From Actinotalea caeni (lineage in GTDB: Bacteria > Actinomycetota > Actinomycetes > Actinomycetales > Beutenbergiaceae): 64,000 nt of DNA. The notes under the pieces were generated by a model, which was given only the letters and a program-made list of their open reading frames with translations, ran no database searches and was not told the DNA's origin. The position numbers and the translations under genes were made by a program. The stretch spans positions 1-64,000 of the forward strand of contig NZ_WNXX01000009.1 in NCBI RefSeq assembly GCF_009733795.1. The letters run 5' to 3'. Below are positions 16,651 to 25,243 of the stretch, in pieces. The number at the start of each line of letters is the position of its first letter. Positions within the stretch are counted from its first letter, which is position 1.

Positions 16651-17796
16651 GTGAAGATCGCGCGCATCGAGACGTTCCTGGTCCCGCCGCGGTGGCTGTT
16701 CTGCCGCATCGAGACCGACGACGGCGTCGTCGGCTGGGGCGAGCCGGTCGCCGAGGGCAGCGCCGAGGTCGTGCGGCAGGCGGTGCACCAGCTCGGCGAG
16801 CTGCTCATCGGTGCCGACCCGCTGCGCATCGAGGACCACTGGCAGACGATGACCAGATCGACCTTCTACCGCGGCGGCGTCATCCTCGCGAGCGCGGTGT
16901 CGGGGCTCGACCAGGCGCTGTGGGACATCGCGGGCAAGGTGCGCGGCGCGCCCGTGCACGAGCTGCTGGGCGGCCCGGTGCGCGACCGGGTGCGCATCTA
17001 CGGCTGGATCGGCGGCGACGACCCGCGCGAGGTCGCGGAGCACGCGGCCGCCCAGGCCGACCTCGGTCTCACCGCGATCAAGATGAACGTCGGCGCCTAC
17101 CTGTCGCCGATCGTCACCTCGACCGAGGTCGCCGAGGCCGCGAGCCGTGCGGCCGCGGCGCGCGAGGCGCTCGGACCGGACCGCGACGTCGCGATCGACT
17201 TCCACGGCCGGGTCAGCCGGCCGAGCGCGCCGCGGCTGATCGAGGCGCTGCAGCCCTACGCGCCGCTGTTCGTCGAGGAGCCGCTGGTCCCCGAGCAGTC
17301 GCACCTGCTCGGCGGCCTCGTGGAGCGGACCAGCACCCCGATCGCGACCGGCGAGCGGCTGTACTCGCGGCAGGAGTTCCTGCCGGTGCTGCAGCAGGGC
17401 GTGACGGTGCTGCAGCCCGACCTGTGCCACGCCGGCGGCATCTCGGAGGTGCGCCGCATCGCCGCGCTGGGCGAGACCTTCGGCGCGCTGCTGGCGCCGC
17501 ACTGCCCGCTCGGTCCGATCGCCCTCGCGGCGAGCCTGCAGGTCGACTTCGCCACCCCGAACTTCCTCATCCAGGAGCAGAGCCTGGGCATCCACTACAA
17601 CGTCGGCAACGACCTGCTCGACTACCTCGTCGACCCGGCCGTGTTCGCGTTCACCGACGGCTACGTGGCCCGCCCCACCGCTCCCGGGCTGGGGATCGAG
17701 GTCGACGAGAAGGCCGTGCGCGACGCCGACGCGCGCGGCCACGCGTGGCGCTCCCCCGTCTGGCGCATGCCGGACGGCTCGCTGTCGGAGTGGTGA
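16651..17796 (+). CDS. dgoD: D-galactonate dehydratase
   Basis: 381 aa enolase-superfamily enzyme converting D-galactonate to 2-keto-3-deoxygalactonate. The metal ligands Asp183, Glu209 and Glu235 and the catalytic His185 and His284 match E. coli DgoD. So do long blocks such as FYRGG, DQALWDI, SHAGGI-like CHAGGI, APHCPLGPIALAA and GIHYN. GTG start with GAGAGG about 10 nt upstream. It is transcribed divergently from the kinase-aldolase-GntR operon under one shared operator. The stop codon lies 7 bp from the convergent DUF624 gene. Confidence 0.95.
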   Translation: MKIARIETFLVPPRWLFCRIETDDGVVGWGEPVAEGSAEVVRQAVHQLGELLIGADPLRIEDHWQTMTRSTFYRGGVILASAVSGLDQALWDIAGKVRGAPVHELLGGPVRDRVRIYGWIGGDDPREVAEHAAAQADLGLTAIKMNVGAYLSPIVTSTEVAEAASRAAAAREALGPDRDVAIDFHGRVSRPSAPRLIEALQPYAPLFVEEPLVPEQSHLLGGLVERTSTPIATGERLYSRQEFLPVLQQGVTVLQPDLCHAGGISEVRRIAALGETFGALLAPHCPLGPIALAASLQVDFATPNFLIQEQSLGIHYNVGNDLLDYLVDPAVFAFTDGYVARPTAPGLGIEVDEKAVRDADARGHAWRSPVWRMPDGSLSEW

Positions 17797-17800
17797 TGAG

Positions 17801-17822
17801 GTCTCAACCCACTCCTGCCCCC
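17801..17822 (+). repeat. Solitary copy of the 29-nt repeat (family B)
   Basis: GTCTCAACCCACTCCTGCCC plus two more C residues differs from the family B unit at 38018-38040 by two or three bases. It lies between the 3' ends of dgoD and the DUF624 gene. On the minus strand its GGGTTGA provides the TGA stop and the last codons of the DUF624 protein. Confidence 0.7.
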
Positions 17823-18469
17823 GCGAACGCCGCCGCCGACGTCGTGCGTGGCGCGACGAGCACGCCGGTGCGCCACAGCACAGCCGTGACGACGGCGGCC
17901 GGGGCGACGACGCCGAGCACGACCGTGAGCCCGGGCAGCAGGTAGTACCCGCACAGCACGACCCCTGCGCCCGCACCCGCGACCAGCGCCGTCCCCGGCC
18001 GGCCGAGGGCGAGCACGACGGCGTGGCGCAGCACCGCGAGCGCGCCGCCGTCGAAGTGCGCCTGCAGCGGCCAGGCGAGCACGGTGACCAGCCCGAGCGC
18101 GACGCCGAGCACGGTGTGCCCGCCGGCGAGCAGCGGACCCGTCGCGCCGAGGTCGACGTGCTCGACGACACCGCGCGCGACCAGCACCGCCGCCCAGACG
18201 CCGAGCAGCAGCGCCCCGAGCCGGTTCGCCGACGACCGCTCGCGCCGTGCGTGCGCGGTGAAGGCCGTGCGCAGCTCGCGCCAGCCCGGCTCGGCGTCGT
18301 CGACGCGGCGCTCGAGGTCGCGCAGCACCCCGTGCAGGCCCGCGGTGGCGGGGAAGACACCGAGCACGACGCCGCCGCGCAGCGTCCACCAGCACCACAG
18401 CAGCTGCAGCCCCACCAGCCGCAGCGCCAGCCGGCCGAGCCGCTGGTGCAGGTCGAGCAGCCGCGCCAT
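17804..18469 (-). CDS. DUF624 (YesL-like) membrane protein
   Basis: 221 aa with about five membrane helices. The opening LLDLHQRLGRLALRLVGLQLLWCWWTLRGGVVLGVFPATAGL is typical of DUF624; the key part is GVVLGVFPATAG at residues about 33-44. DUF624 genes regularly accompany LplB/LplC-type ABC transporters and GH operons. The role is unknown. The ATG overlaps the permease TGA (ATGA). The last seven codons (FAGAGVG) coincide with a family B repeat, so the native C-terminus may have been replaced. Confidence 0.8.
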   Translation of the reverse strand: MARLLDLHQRLGRLALRLVGLQLLWCWWTLRGGVVLGVFPATAGLHGVLRDLERRVDDAEPGWRELRTAFTAHARRERSSANRLGALLLGVWAAVLVARGVVEHVDLGATGPLLAGGHTVLGVALGLVTVLAWPLQAHFDGGALAVLRHAVVLALGRPGTALVAGAGAGVVLCGYYLLPGLTVVLGVVAPAAVVTAVLWRTGVLVAPRTTSAAAFAGAGVG

Positions 18470-19374
18470 CAGCCCTTCACCGACCCGATCATCACGCCCT
18501 TCTCGAAGTAGCGCTGCAGGAACGGGTAGAGCACGATCACCGGCAGCGTCGAGACGACGATGACGCCGTACTTGATCTGGTCGGCGTAGCGCTGGGCGTA
18601 GCTGCCGCCACCGGAGCCGCCCGACGCACCGGCGCCGCCGGAGAAGGCCTGGTTCGAGATCAGGATGTCGCGCAGCACGATCTGCAGGGGTTGCTTGTCG
18701 TAGTCCCGCACGAACACCAGTCCGGTGAAGAAGTCGTTCCAGTGCTGCACCAGGTAGTACAGGCCGATGACGGAGATGATCGCCATCGACAGCGGCACCG
18801 CCATCCGCACGAAGAACTGGCCGTAGCTCGCGCCGTCGATCGTCGCCGCCTCGTACAGCTCCTCGGGCAGCGAGTTCTCGAAGAACGCCCGCGTGATGAT
18901 GAGGTTGTAGACGTTGACCGCGCTGGGCAGCACGAACACCAGCCAGTTGTCGAGCAGGCTGAGGTCGCGCAGCAGCAGGTACATCGGGATCAGGCCGCCG
19001 TTGAAGAACATCGTGAAGGCGAAGAAGAACATCAGCACCCGGCGCGGCCGGAACTCCCGGCGGGACAGCGCGTAGGCGGCCGGCAGCGTCACCAGCAGGT
19101 TCACCGCGGTGCCCACGACGGTGTAGAGCAGCGTGTTCCGGTACCCGGTCCAGATCCTGGAGTCGTCGAGGATCTGCTCGTACCCGAACCACGAGACGCC
19201 CTGCGGCCAGAACCACACCCGGCCGGTGGCCACCGCCGTCGGGTCGCTCACCGAGGCGATGAGGACGAAGTAGATCGGGTAGAGCGTGACGAAGAGGATC
19301 GCGCCGCAGACCAGGAACAACCCGATCGAGAAGGCGATGTCGCCCGGCGTGCGGGCTCGGAGGAGTCGTCGCAT
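18469..19374 (-). CDS. Carbohydrate ABC transporter permease (LplC/YtcP type)
   Basis: 301 aa with six helices. N-terminal LFLVCGAILFVTLYPIYFVL-type helix (abbreviated), the MFFNGGLIP motif diagnostic of the LplC branch, the EAA loop EAATIDGASYGQFF and the C-terminal LYPFLQRYFEKGVMIGSVKG ending. A Gly/Ser-rich insert (GGAGASGGSGGGS) near residue 255 is unusual. The ATG at 19374 has GGTGA 5 nt upstream, inside the end of the partner permease; a GTG at 19383 is the alternative. Confidence 0.9.
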   Translation of the reverse strand: MRRLLRARTPGDIAFSIGLFLVCGAILFVTLYPIYFVLIASVSDPTAVATGRVWFWPQGVSWFGYEQILDDSRIWTGYRNTLLYTVVGTAVNLLVTLPAAYALSRREFRPRRVLMFFFAFTMFFNGGLIPMYLLLRDLSLLDNWLVFVLPSAVNVYNLIITRAFFENSLPEELYEAATIDGASYGQFFVRMAVPLSMAIISVIGLYYLVQHWNDFFTGLVFVRDYDKQPLQIVLRDILISNQAFSGGAGASGGSGGGSYAQRYADQIKYGVIVVSTLPVIVLYPFLQRYFEKGVMIGSVKG

Positions 19375-19379
19375 CGAGG

Positions 19380-20360
19380 TCACCACAGGCTCGTGCTGGA
19401 CACCCGCTTGGCGATCTGGTTCGTGACCACCAGGAAGGTGAAGTTGATGAGGGTGTTGAACAGGCCGATCGCGGTGCCGTAGCTGAACTGGTTCGAGAGG
19501 ATGCCGATCTTGTAGACGTAGGTGGCGATCACCTCGGAGACCCCCAGGTTGAGGGGGTTCTGCATGAGGAAGATCTTCTCGAAGCCGGTGTTCAGGACGT
19601 TGCCCATGTTGAGGATGAGCAGCACGATCATCGTCGGCACCAGCGCCGGCAGGTCGATGTGGCGGATGATCGTGAAGCGGCCGGCGCCGTCGATCCGCGC
19701 GGCCTCGTAGAGCTGCGGGTCGACGCTGGCCAGCGCGGCCAGGTAGATGATGCTGTTCCAGCCGCAGTGCTGCCACACCTCGGAGAGCACGTAGACCGGC
19801 ACGAAGCCCGACGCGCCGAGCATGTTGCCGCCGCTCGCGCCGAGCATCTCCGCCACCCGGGTGATCAGCCCCGACGACGGCGACAGGAACACCTGCAGCA
19901 TGCCGACGATGACGACGATCGAGATGAAGTGCGGCAGGTACGTCGCGGTCTGCAGGAACTTCTTGCGGCGCCGGCCCACGACCTGGTTGACGACCAGCGC
20001 CAGCGCGATCGGGGCGAGGAAGCCCGCCACCAGCGTGCTGACGCTGATGACGACCGTGTTGCGGATCAGGGTCCAGAACTGCGGGCTGTCGAAGAACTGC
20101 CGGAAGTACGTCAGCCCCACCCAGTCGCCGCCGGACAGGCCCGCGGCGAAGTCGAACTCCCGGAACGCCAGCTGCAGCCCGTACATCGGGACGTAGGCGA
20201 ACAGCGCCACGAACGCGATCGCGGGCGCCGCCATCGCCCACAGCTGCCAGTACCGGCGGACGTGCCGCCGCAGGCCGTGACCGCGCGGCGGGCGCGCCGC
20301 GGGGACCGGCGCGCCGGTGCGCGGGCGGCTGCGCGCGGGCGCCGGCGAGAGTGCCGTCAC
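19380..20360 (-). CDS. ABC transporter permease (LplB type)
   Basis: 326 aa with a 35-residue Arg/Pro-rich cytoplasmic N-terminus and six helices. FAYVPMYGLQLAF, the ATYLPHFISIVVIVGML helix, EVWQHCGWNSIIYLAAL and the EAA loop EAARIDGAGRFT-IIRHIDLPAL define the LplB group. GTG start with AAGGAG 6 nt upstream. A 14-bp hairpin separates it from the binding-protein gene. Probably imports arabino-oligosaccharides for the GH127 enzyme. Confidence 0.9.
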   Translation of the reverse strand: MTALSPAPARSRPRTGAPVPAARPPRGHGLRRHVRRYWQLWAMAAPAIAFVALFAYVPMYGLQLAFREFDFAAGLSGGDWVGLTYFRQFFDSPQFWTLIRNTVVISVSTLVAGFLAPIALALVVNQVVGRRRKKFLQTATYLPHFISIVVIVGMLQVFLSPSSGLITRVAEMLGASGGNMLGASGFVPVYVLSEVWQHCGWNSIIYLAALASVDPQLYEAARIDGAGRFTIIRHIDLPALVPTMIVLLILNMGNVLNTGFEKIFLMQNPLNLGVSEVIATYVYKIGILSNQFSYGTAIGLFNTLINFTFLVVTNQIAKRVSSTSLW

Positions 20361-20378
20361 GTGATCTCCTTCGATCGG

Positions 20379-20411
20379 GGTGCGGCCCGCCCGTTCGGGG
20401 CGGGCCGCACC
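20379..20411. other. Strong intra-operon hairpin between binding protein and permease
   Basis: Perfect 14-bp stem GGTGCGGCCCGCCC (20379-20392) with GGGCGGGCCGCACC (20398-20411) around a GTTCG loop. It follows the binding-protein stop codon on the minus strand. Such hairpins commonly protect the SBP mRNA 3' end and reduce read-through into the permease genes. Confidence 0.7.
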
Positions 20412-20436
20412 GGGTCGGTGTGCCCGACGGCGTCCG

Positions 20437-22062
20437 TCAGCCCTGCGAGGCGACGAACTCGTCGTAGTAGCGCTGGTGGATCTCGACGTTCTGGGTGAGC
20501 CCGACGCCCTCGAGCTCGGCCACGTAGGCGTCCCAGTCGTTCTCGATGCCGCCCTCGGTGATCCAGGTGGCCCAGCGCTGCATCGCGATGCCGAAGATCC
20601 CGGTGTCGTTGAGCGAGATCGTGCTGAGGTCCTCCTGCGACATCGTGATCAGCGCGCCGGGGAAGATGTCGGCGGTCGGGTCGACGTTGGCGATCGCCGG
20701 CTCCAGCGGCACCGACTGCTCGACCGCCTCTGCCAGGTCGGTGGGGAGGACGACGTCGATGTCGTCACGGATCCAGCCGGGTCCGTTGTCGGCGAGGGTG
20801 GTCGTCCACTTCCAGGTCGACGGGTCCGAGGTCTCGTCGGCCGGCGGCAGCACCTCGTAGGAGCCGTCGTCGAGCTTCGTGATGTTCTCGTCGAGGTCGC
20901 CCCACAGGACCTGGATCGAGATGTCCTGGTCGTAGAACGCGTCGATGACGGCGAGCGCCGCCTCCTTGTTGCGGCTCTGCGCCGACATCGTGATCGAGTT
21001 GACGCCGTAGTTGAGCGAGTAGGAGTCGTAGGACCAGGTGAGGTCGGACTCGGCGATCGAGTCGTTCGCCCGCAGGGGCGGCAGCGCGGCGTACTGGTCG
21101 GCCAGCTGGGCGCCGACCCTGTCGGACGCCGCCCACCCCCAGGTGAACCCGACGCGCGCCGTGTCGCCGTCGCCCCGTGCCACCGACTGGTAGGCCGAGT
21201 AGTCCTGCGTCATCACGTCCTGGCTCACCAGGCCGTCGGCGTAGAGCTCGTGCAGGAACGCGACGACCTCGCGGTAGCGCTCGTCGACGAGGAAGTTCTT
21301 GACCACGCCGTCCTCGACGAAGTAGCCCGCCCCGCCGCCGTCGGAGATCGGCAGACCGAGGCTGCCCAGCAGCACGCTCGGCTGGAAGTAGCCGAACCCG
21401 GCGTCACCGGCCGGCGACCAGTCGATCGGGATCTCGTCGTTCGGGTCGCCGTTGCCGTTCGCGTCCTCGTTCTTGAACGCCAGCAGCACATCGTGCAGCT
21501 CGTCCCACGTCGTCGGCTGCTCGAGCCCGAGGTTGTCGAGCCACTGCTGGTTGATGAACTGCCGGGTGGCGGTCTCCGGCCAGAACCGGCGGTAGCTCGG
21601 CAGCGAGTAGATCGCGCCGTCCGGCTGGGTCGCCATCGCCTCGGTGGCGGGCACCTCCTCGAACATCGCGGTGACGTTCGGCAGCGCGTCGAGGTCGTCG
21701 CTCAGGTCCTCGAACAACCCGTTGAAGGTCGCGAGGTCGCCGTTCGTGATCGCGTTGGTGCCGACGACGAGGTCGGGGATGTCACCGGCGGCGAGCATGG
21801 TCGACTTCTTCTGGTCCCAGTCGGCCGACACCTCCTCCCACTCGATCGTGACGCCGGCGGCCTCCTCGATCTGGTCGACCCACGCCATGTCGCTCATGGG
21901 ACCGGTGAGCGCGTGCTTGAGCACGAGGATCCGGACGGTCCCGTCACCCCCGCCGCCGCCGTCGTCCCCGCCACCGCCGCAGGCGGTGAGCGTCAGCGCA
22001 CCCGCGGTCACGGCGGCCAGCGCGGCGAGAGCGCGCCGTCGGTGCTGTCCTGCTCGGGTCAT
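20437..22062 (-). CDS. Extracellular solute-binding lipoprotein (LipO/LplA type)
   Basis: 541 aa. The lipobox LTLTAC gives the lipid cysteine at residue 28, then a Gly/Asp linker. The long size, the DWDQKKSTMLAAGDIPD phrase and the repeated aromatic-rich lobes fit the large LipO group that partners LplB/LplC. GAGGAGG lies 6 nt before the ATG. Placed directly after the GH127 gene, it presumably captures the oligosaccharide on which that enzyme acts. Confidence 0.9.
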   Translation of the reverse strand: MTRAGQHRRRALAALAAVTAGALTLTACGGGGDDGGGGGDGTVRILVLKHALTGPMSDMAWVDQIEEAAGVTIEWEEVSADWDQKKSTMLAAGDIPDLVVGTNAITNGDLATFNGLFEDLSDDLDALPNVTAMFEEVPATEAMATQPDGAIYSLPSYRRFWPETATRQFINQQWLDNLGLEQPTTWDELHDVLLAFKNEDANGNGDPNDEIPIDWSPAGDAGFGYFQPSVLLGSLGLPISDGGGAGYFVEDGVVKNFLVDERYREVVAFLHELYADGLVSQDVMTQDYSAYQSVARGDGDTARVGFTWGWAASDRVGAQLADQYAALPPLRANDSIAESDLTWSYDSYSLNYGVNSITMSAQSRNKEAALAVIDAFYDQDISIQVLWGDLDENITKLDDGSYEVLPPADETSDPSTWKWTTTLADNGPGWIRDDIDVVLPTDLAEAVEQSVPLEPAIANVDPTADIFPGALITMSQEDLSTISLNDTGIFGIAMQRWATWITEGGIENDWDAYVAELEGVGLTQNVEIHQRYYDEFVASQG

Positions 22063-22082
22063 GACTCCTCCTCGAGTCCCGG

Positions 22083-22102
22083 GCGCGGCCGGTCGGCCGC
22101 GC
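22083..22102. other. Small hairpin between GH127 and binding-protein genes
   Basis: GCGCGGCC (22083-22090) and GGCCGCGC (22095-22102) form a perfect 8-bp stem with a GGTC loop, 4 nt past the GH127 stop on the minus strand. Probably an mRNA processing or stability element. Confidence 0.5.
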
Positions 22103-22105
22103 GGT

Positions 22106-23968
22106 CTAGACGACTGGCAACCACACCCGCATGGCGGAGCTGCCTCGGTTGCCCCACCGCGCGAACGGGATCGCGACGACCGCGACCTCGCCGGCGGAGA
22201 GGTCCTGCTCGGTCGGTCCGTAGAGCGCGTCGGCGCGCGGCCGGACGGCGGCCGTCGTCCGGACCGTGGCGCCGTCGGCGCGGACGAGCGGTGCGCGCTC
22301 GTCGACGACGAGGTCGTCGAGCGCGACGTCGTCGGGCAGGTCGACCTGCTCGACGCAGTAGACGCGCGGCCCGACCTCGATCGCGCGGGCGCCGCGCAAC
22401 GCGTCCGCCCGGTGGTGGGCGCGGGTCCACCGCGGTGCGAGGTCGAGCTCGAGCGTGGCGGCGCCGGCGAGGTCGACGCGCAGGTAGCCGTCGGCGTCGG
22501 CCTCGGCGGGAGCGCCGTCCAGGACGGTGCGAGACGACCACGACGGCACCCGCAGCGCGAGCCGCAGCGGCCGGTCGCCATCGTGCCGGAGCCGCACGGC
22601 GCCGTCGTCGGGGTAGGAGGTCTCGACGCGCAGCACCCCGCCGCCGAGGTGTGCGGGGACGTCGATCTCGGCGTCGGCGTACAGGTGCAGCGCGAGCTCG
22701 TCGTCGGTGCTGGTGGCCACGTAGGCGGAGACCTGCGCGAGCAGCCGCGCGAGGTTCGGCGGGCAGCAGGCGCAGGAGTACCAGGCCCGCCGCTCGCGCG
22801 GGGCGTTCTCCTCCGAGAAGCGGTCCGGGCGCAGCTGCAGCGGATTGGCGTAGAAGAACGTGGTGCCGTCGTCGCCGACCGCGGCCGCGAGCGCGTTGTG
22901 CAGCTCGCGCTCGATCGTCTCGGCGTACGCGGCGGGCTCCCCGGTGGCGAGCAGCATCCGCCACGACCAGTGGACGTCGGCGATCGTGGCGCAGGTCTCG
23001 GCGTAGGCGCGGTCGGACGGCAGCTCGTAGTCGTCGCCGAACGCCTCGTCACGGTGCCGCGACCCGAAGGCACCGGTGAGGTACATCTTGCGGTGGTGGG
23101 CGCTGTCCCACTGCGCCTGCATCGCCTCGAGCAGCGCGGGCTCGCCGGTCTCGAGGTGGACGTCGGTCACGCCTGCGTTGAGGTAGAGCTGGCGCACCGC
23201 GTGCCCGACGGCGTCGCGCGCCTGCCGCACCGGGGCGTGGTCCTGGAAGTAGGTCGCACCGAGGTTGCCGACCTTGAGCAGGCCCCGGCCGCGCAGGTCG
23301 ACCATCCGCTGGGCGAGCGCCAGGTAGCGCTCGACTCCGGTGTGCCGGTACAGCTCGACGAGCGCGGTCTCGATCTCGGGGTGGCCGCAGACGCCCTCCT
23401 CGCGGCCGGGCCCGAAGCGCCGGTCGAGGAGGTCCGCGAACGCCGTGGCGATGCGGAGCAGGTCGTCGCGGCCCGCGGCGCGGTCGAGCGCGACCGCCGC
23501 CTGGATGAGGTGCCCGGCGACGTACATCTCGTGGGTCCAGTGCAGCTCGGCGAACCGCTTCTCGGGGTGCACCCCCTGGATCCAGGTCATGACGTAGCCG
23601 CTCGGCTCCTGCACCCGGGCGACGAGGCCGATGACGTCGTCCAGCCAGGCGTCCCACCGGTCGGTGCCGCTGCGCGCGATCTCCCACGCGACGGCCTCGA
23701 TCGTCTTGTAGAGGTCGGAGTCGGCGAAGACGAAACCGCGGTACGGCGCCCCGGACTCGCCGACGACCCGGCGGAAGTTGTCGAGCACGCCGGAGCTCTC
23801 GAGCTGGGCGACGCAGTGACCGATCGTCGCCTCGGCGTTGCGCCGCTGCCAGCCGCCGAGCACCCCGCCCTCGCCCAGCCGCACGGCCGGGATCGCGAGG
23901 GGCTGGTGGGGGCTGCGCGCCGCGCGCGGCAGCGCCGGCGCTGCGCGCTCGGTGGCGAGGTGGGTCAC
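22106..23968 (-). CDS. GH127 beta-L-arabinofuranosidase
   Basis: 620 aa cytoplasmic retaining glycosidase using a zinc-bound cysteine nucleophile. By comparison with Bifidobacterium HypBA1, the acid/base Glu is Glu308, the zinc ligands Glu324, Cys326, Cys401 and Cys402, with CACCPPN holding the nucleophile Cys401. An alpha/alpha-barrel covers about residues 10-410 and the rest is beta-sandwich. The GTG at 23968 is preferred: AGGAG lies 7 nt upstream. An ATG at 24016 has no ribosome binding site and falls inside the predicted promoter. First gene of a five-gene uptake operon. Confidence 0.9.
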   Translation of the reverse strand: MTHLATERAAPALPRAARSPHQPLAIPAVRLGEGGVLGGWQRRNAEATIGHCVAQLESSGVLDNFRRVVGESGAPYRGFVFADSDLYKTIEAVAWEIARSGTDRWDAWLDDVIGLVARVQEPSGYVMTWIQGVHPEKRFAELHWTHEMYVAGHLIQAAVALDRAAGRDDLLRIATAFADLLDRRFGPGREEGVCGHPEIETALVELYRHTGVERYLALAQRMVDLRGRGLLKVGNLGATYFQDHAPVRQARDAVGHAVRQLYLNAGVTDVHLETGEPALLEAMQAQWDSAHHRKMYLTGAFGSRHRDEAFGDDYELPSDRAYAETCATIADVHWSWRMLLATGEPAAYAETIERELHNALAAAVGDDGTTFFYANPLQLRPDRFSEENAPRERRAWYSCACCPPNLARLLAQVSAYVATSTDDELALHLYADAEIDVPAHLGGGVLRVETSYPDDGAVRLRHDGDRPLRLALRVPSWSSRTVLDGAPAEADADGYLRVDLAGAATLELDLAPRWTRAHHRADALRGARAIEVGPRVYCVEQVDLPDDVALDDLVVDERAPLVRADGATVRTTAAVRPRADALYGPTEQDLSAGEVAVVAIPFARWGNRGSSAMRVWLPVV

Positions 23969-23999
23969 GGTCCGCTCCTGTGGGGTCGATGCCTCGGCG

Positions 24000-24029
24000 A
24001 GAGTAGGGACGGACATTCAGCGTTGTCAA
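24000..24029 (-). promoter_or_regulatory. Predicted sigma-70-type promoter of the GH127 operon
   Basis: Minus strand TTGACA (24029-24024), 18-bp spacer, TACTCT (24005-24000). Transcription would start near 23993, about 25 nt before the GTG start at 23968. This placement supports the shorter GH127 reading. Confidence 0.6.
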
Positions 24030-24046
24030 TAGCAGGACAGCAATCG

Positions 24047-24062
24047 ATGTGATCGCTAACAT
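24047..24062. promoter_or_regulatory. Candidate LacI operator ATGTGATCGCTAACAT
   Basis: Pseudo-palindrome with central CG; 12 of 16 positions symmetrical, fitting TGTnAnCGnTnACA. It lies just upstream of the -35 box of the GH127 operon and about 170 bp from the end of the neighbouring LacI gene. Confidence 0.6.
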
Positions 24063-24232
24063 CGTTCGCGGCGACGGAGGCCCCGCCGCCTCCGCGTCGT
24101 GCCCGTGCGGCGCCCGGAAAGGGGGCACGGCGCGCAGCGGGATGGCACGGCGACGCCGACGACGCGTGCGACGGGCCGCCGCGCGGGACCGTCACGAGGT
24201 GGCCGCGGCAGCGCGAGCGTGCGAGGTCGGGG

Positions 24233-25243
24233 CTAGTCCGCGGGCGCGGCGCTCGAGGCGCGCGGCACGAGGTGGGCGCCCGTGCGCCGGGTGCGCCCCG
24301 CCGTCGCGAGGCCGCCGAGCCGCTCGAGCAGCATGTCGACGGCGATGCTCACCATCTCGGCCGTCTCGGGACTCACCGAGGTGAGCGGCGGCACCGTGAA
24401 ACCCGCCTCGTCGGTGTCGTCGAAGCCGGTGACCGCGACGTCCTCGGGCACCCGGACCCCGTGCCGTCGCAGCGCGCGCAGGGCACCGACCGCGACGGCG
24501 TCGTTGACGCCGACGACGCCGTCGAACGGCAGCCCGGTACGCAGCAGCCCGGTCATCGCCTCGTACCCCGAGGCCCGCCTGTCCCAGTCGGAGCCGGCGA
24601 CCATGAGCGCCGGGTCCGGCTCCAGTCCGTGCGCGTGATGGGCGGCCACGAAGCCCTCGTACCGCTCGCCGGTCGGCGCGCCGGCCGGCGAGGCGTTCCA
24701 CACCAGCGCCAGCCGCCGGCGGCCGGTGTCGAGCAGGTGCCTGGTCGCAGCCTCCGCGCCCTCGCGCTCCCCCATGACAACGGTGTCGACGAGCCCCGAG
24801 GCGCCACCGCCCAGCTGCACGAGCGGGCGTGCGGGCGGGGCGCCGTCGAGCGCGTCGGGCACCGAGAAGTGCGGGCAGATGATGACGCCGTCGGCGTCGG
24901 CGGTCGTGCGGCCGCGGACCGCGTCGCGCTCGGTCTGCCGGTCGGGGGCGATGCGCAGCGTGCTCGTGAGCCCACGGTCGGCCAGCTCGAGGATGAGCCG
25001 CTCGGCGGTCTCGGCGAAGTACGGCTGGTGCAGGTTGGGGACGACGACGGCGATCCGGCCGCTGCGTCCCGACGCCAGCCCGCGCCCGGCCCGGTTGACC
25101 CGGTAGCCGACCTGCTCGACGGCGGCCAGCACCCGCGCCCGGGTCGCGGCCGCGACGTGCGGACGCTCCAGCAGCACGTTGGAGACCGTCTTGGCGGAGA
25201 CCCCCGCGACCGCGGCGACGTCGTCGAGGGTGGGGCGCCTCAT
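24233..25243 (-). CDS. LacI family transcriptional regulator (second of a coupled pair)
   Basis: 336 aa. HTH TLDDVAAVAGVSAKTVSNVL near the N-terminus, hinge AGRGLASGRSG, then the sensor domain with DGVVGVNDAVAVGALRALR and VAVTGFDDTDEA as usual in LacI regulators. The ATG overlaps the stop of the upstream LacI gene (ATGA). Adjacent to the GH127 operon, whose promoter carries a LacI-type site, so it or its partner is the likely regulator. About 170 bp separate its stop from the operator at 24047-24062. Confidence 0.9.
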   Translation of the reverse strand: MRRPTLDDVAAVAGVSAKTVSNVLLERPHVAAATRARVLAAVEQVGYRVNRAGRGLASGRSGRIAVVVPNLHQPYFAETAERLILELADRGLTSTLRIAPDRQTERDAVRGRTTADADGVIICPHFSVPDALDGAPPARPLVQLGGGASGLVDTVVMGEREGAEAATRHLLDTGRRRLALVWNASPAGAPTGERYEGFVAAHHAHGLEPDPALMVAGSDWDRRASGYEAMTGLLRTGLPFDGVVGVNDAVAVGALRALRRHGVRVPEDVAVTGFDDTDEAGFTVPPLTSVSPETAEMVSIAVDMLLERLGGLATAGRTRRTGAHLVPRASSAAPAD

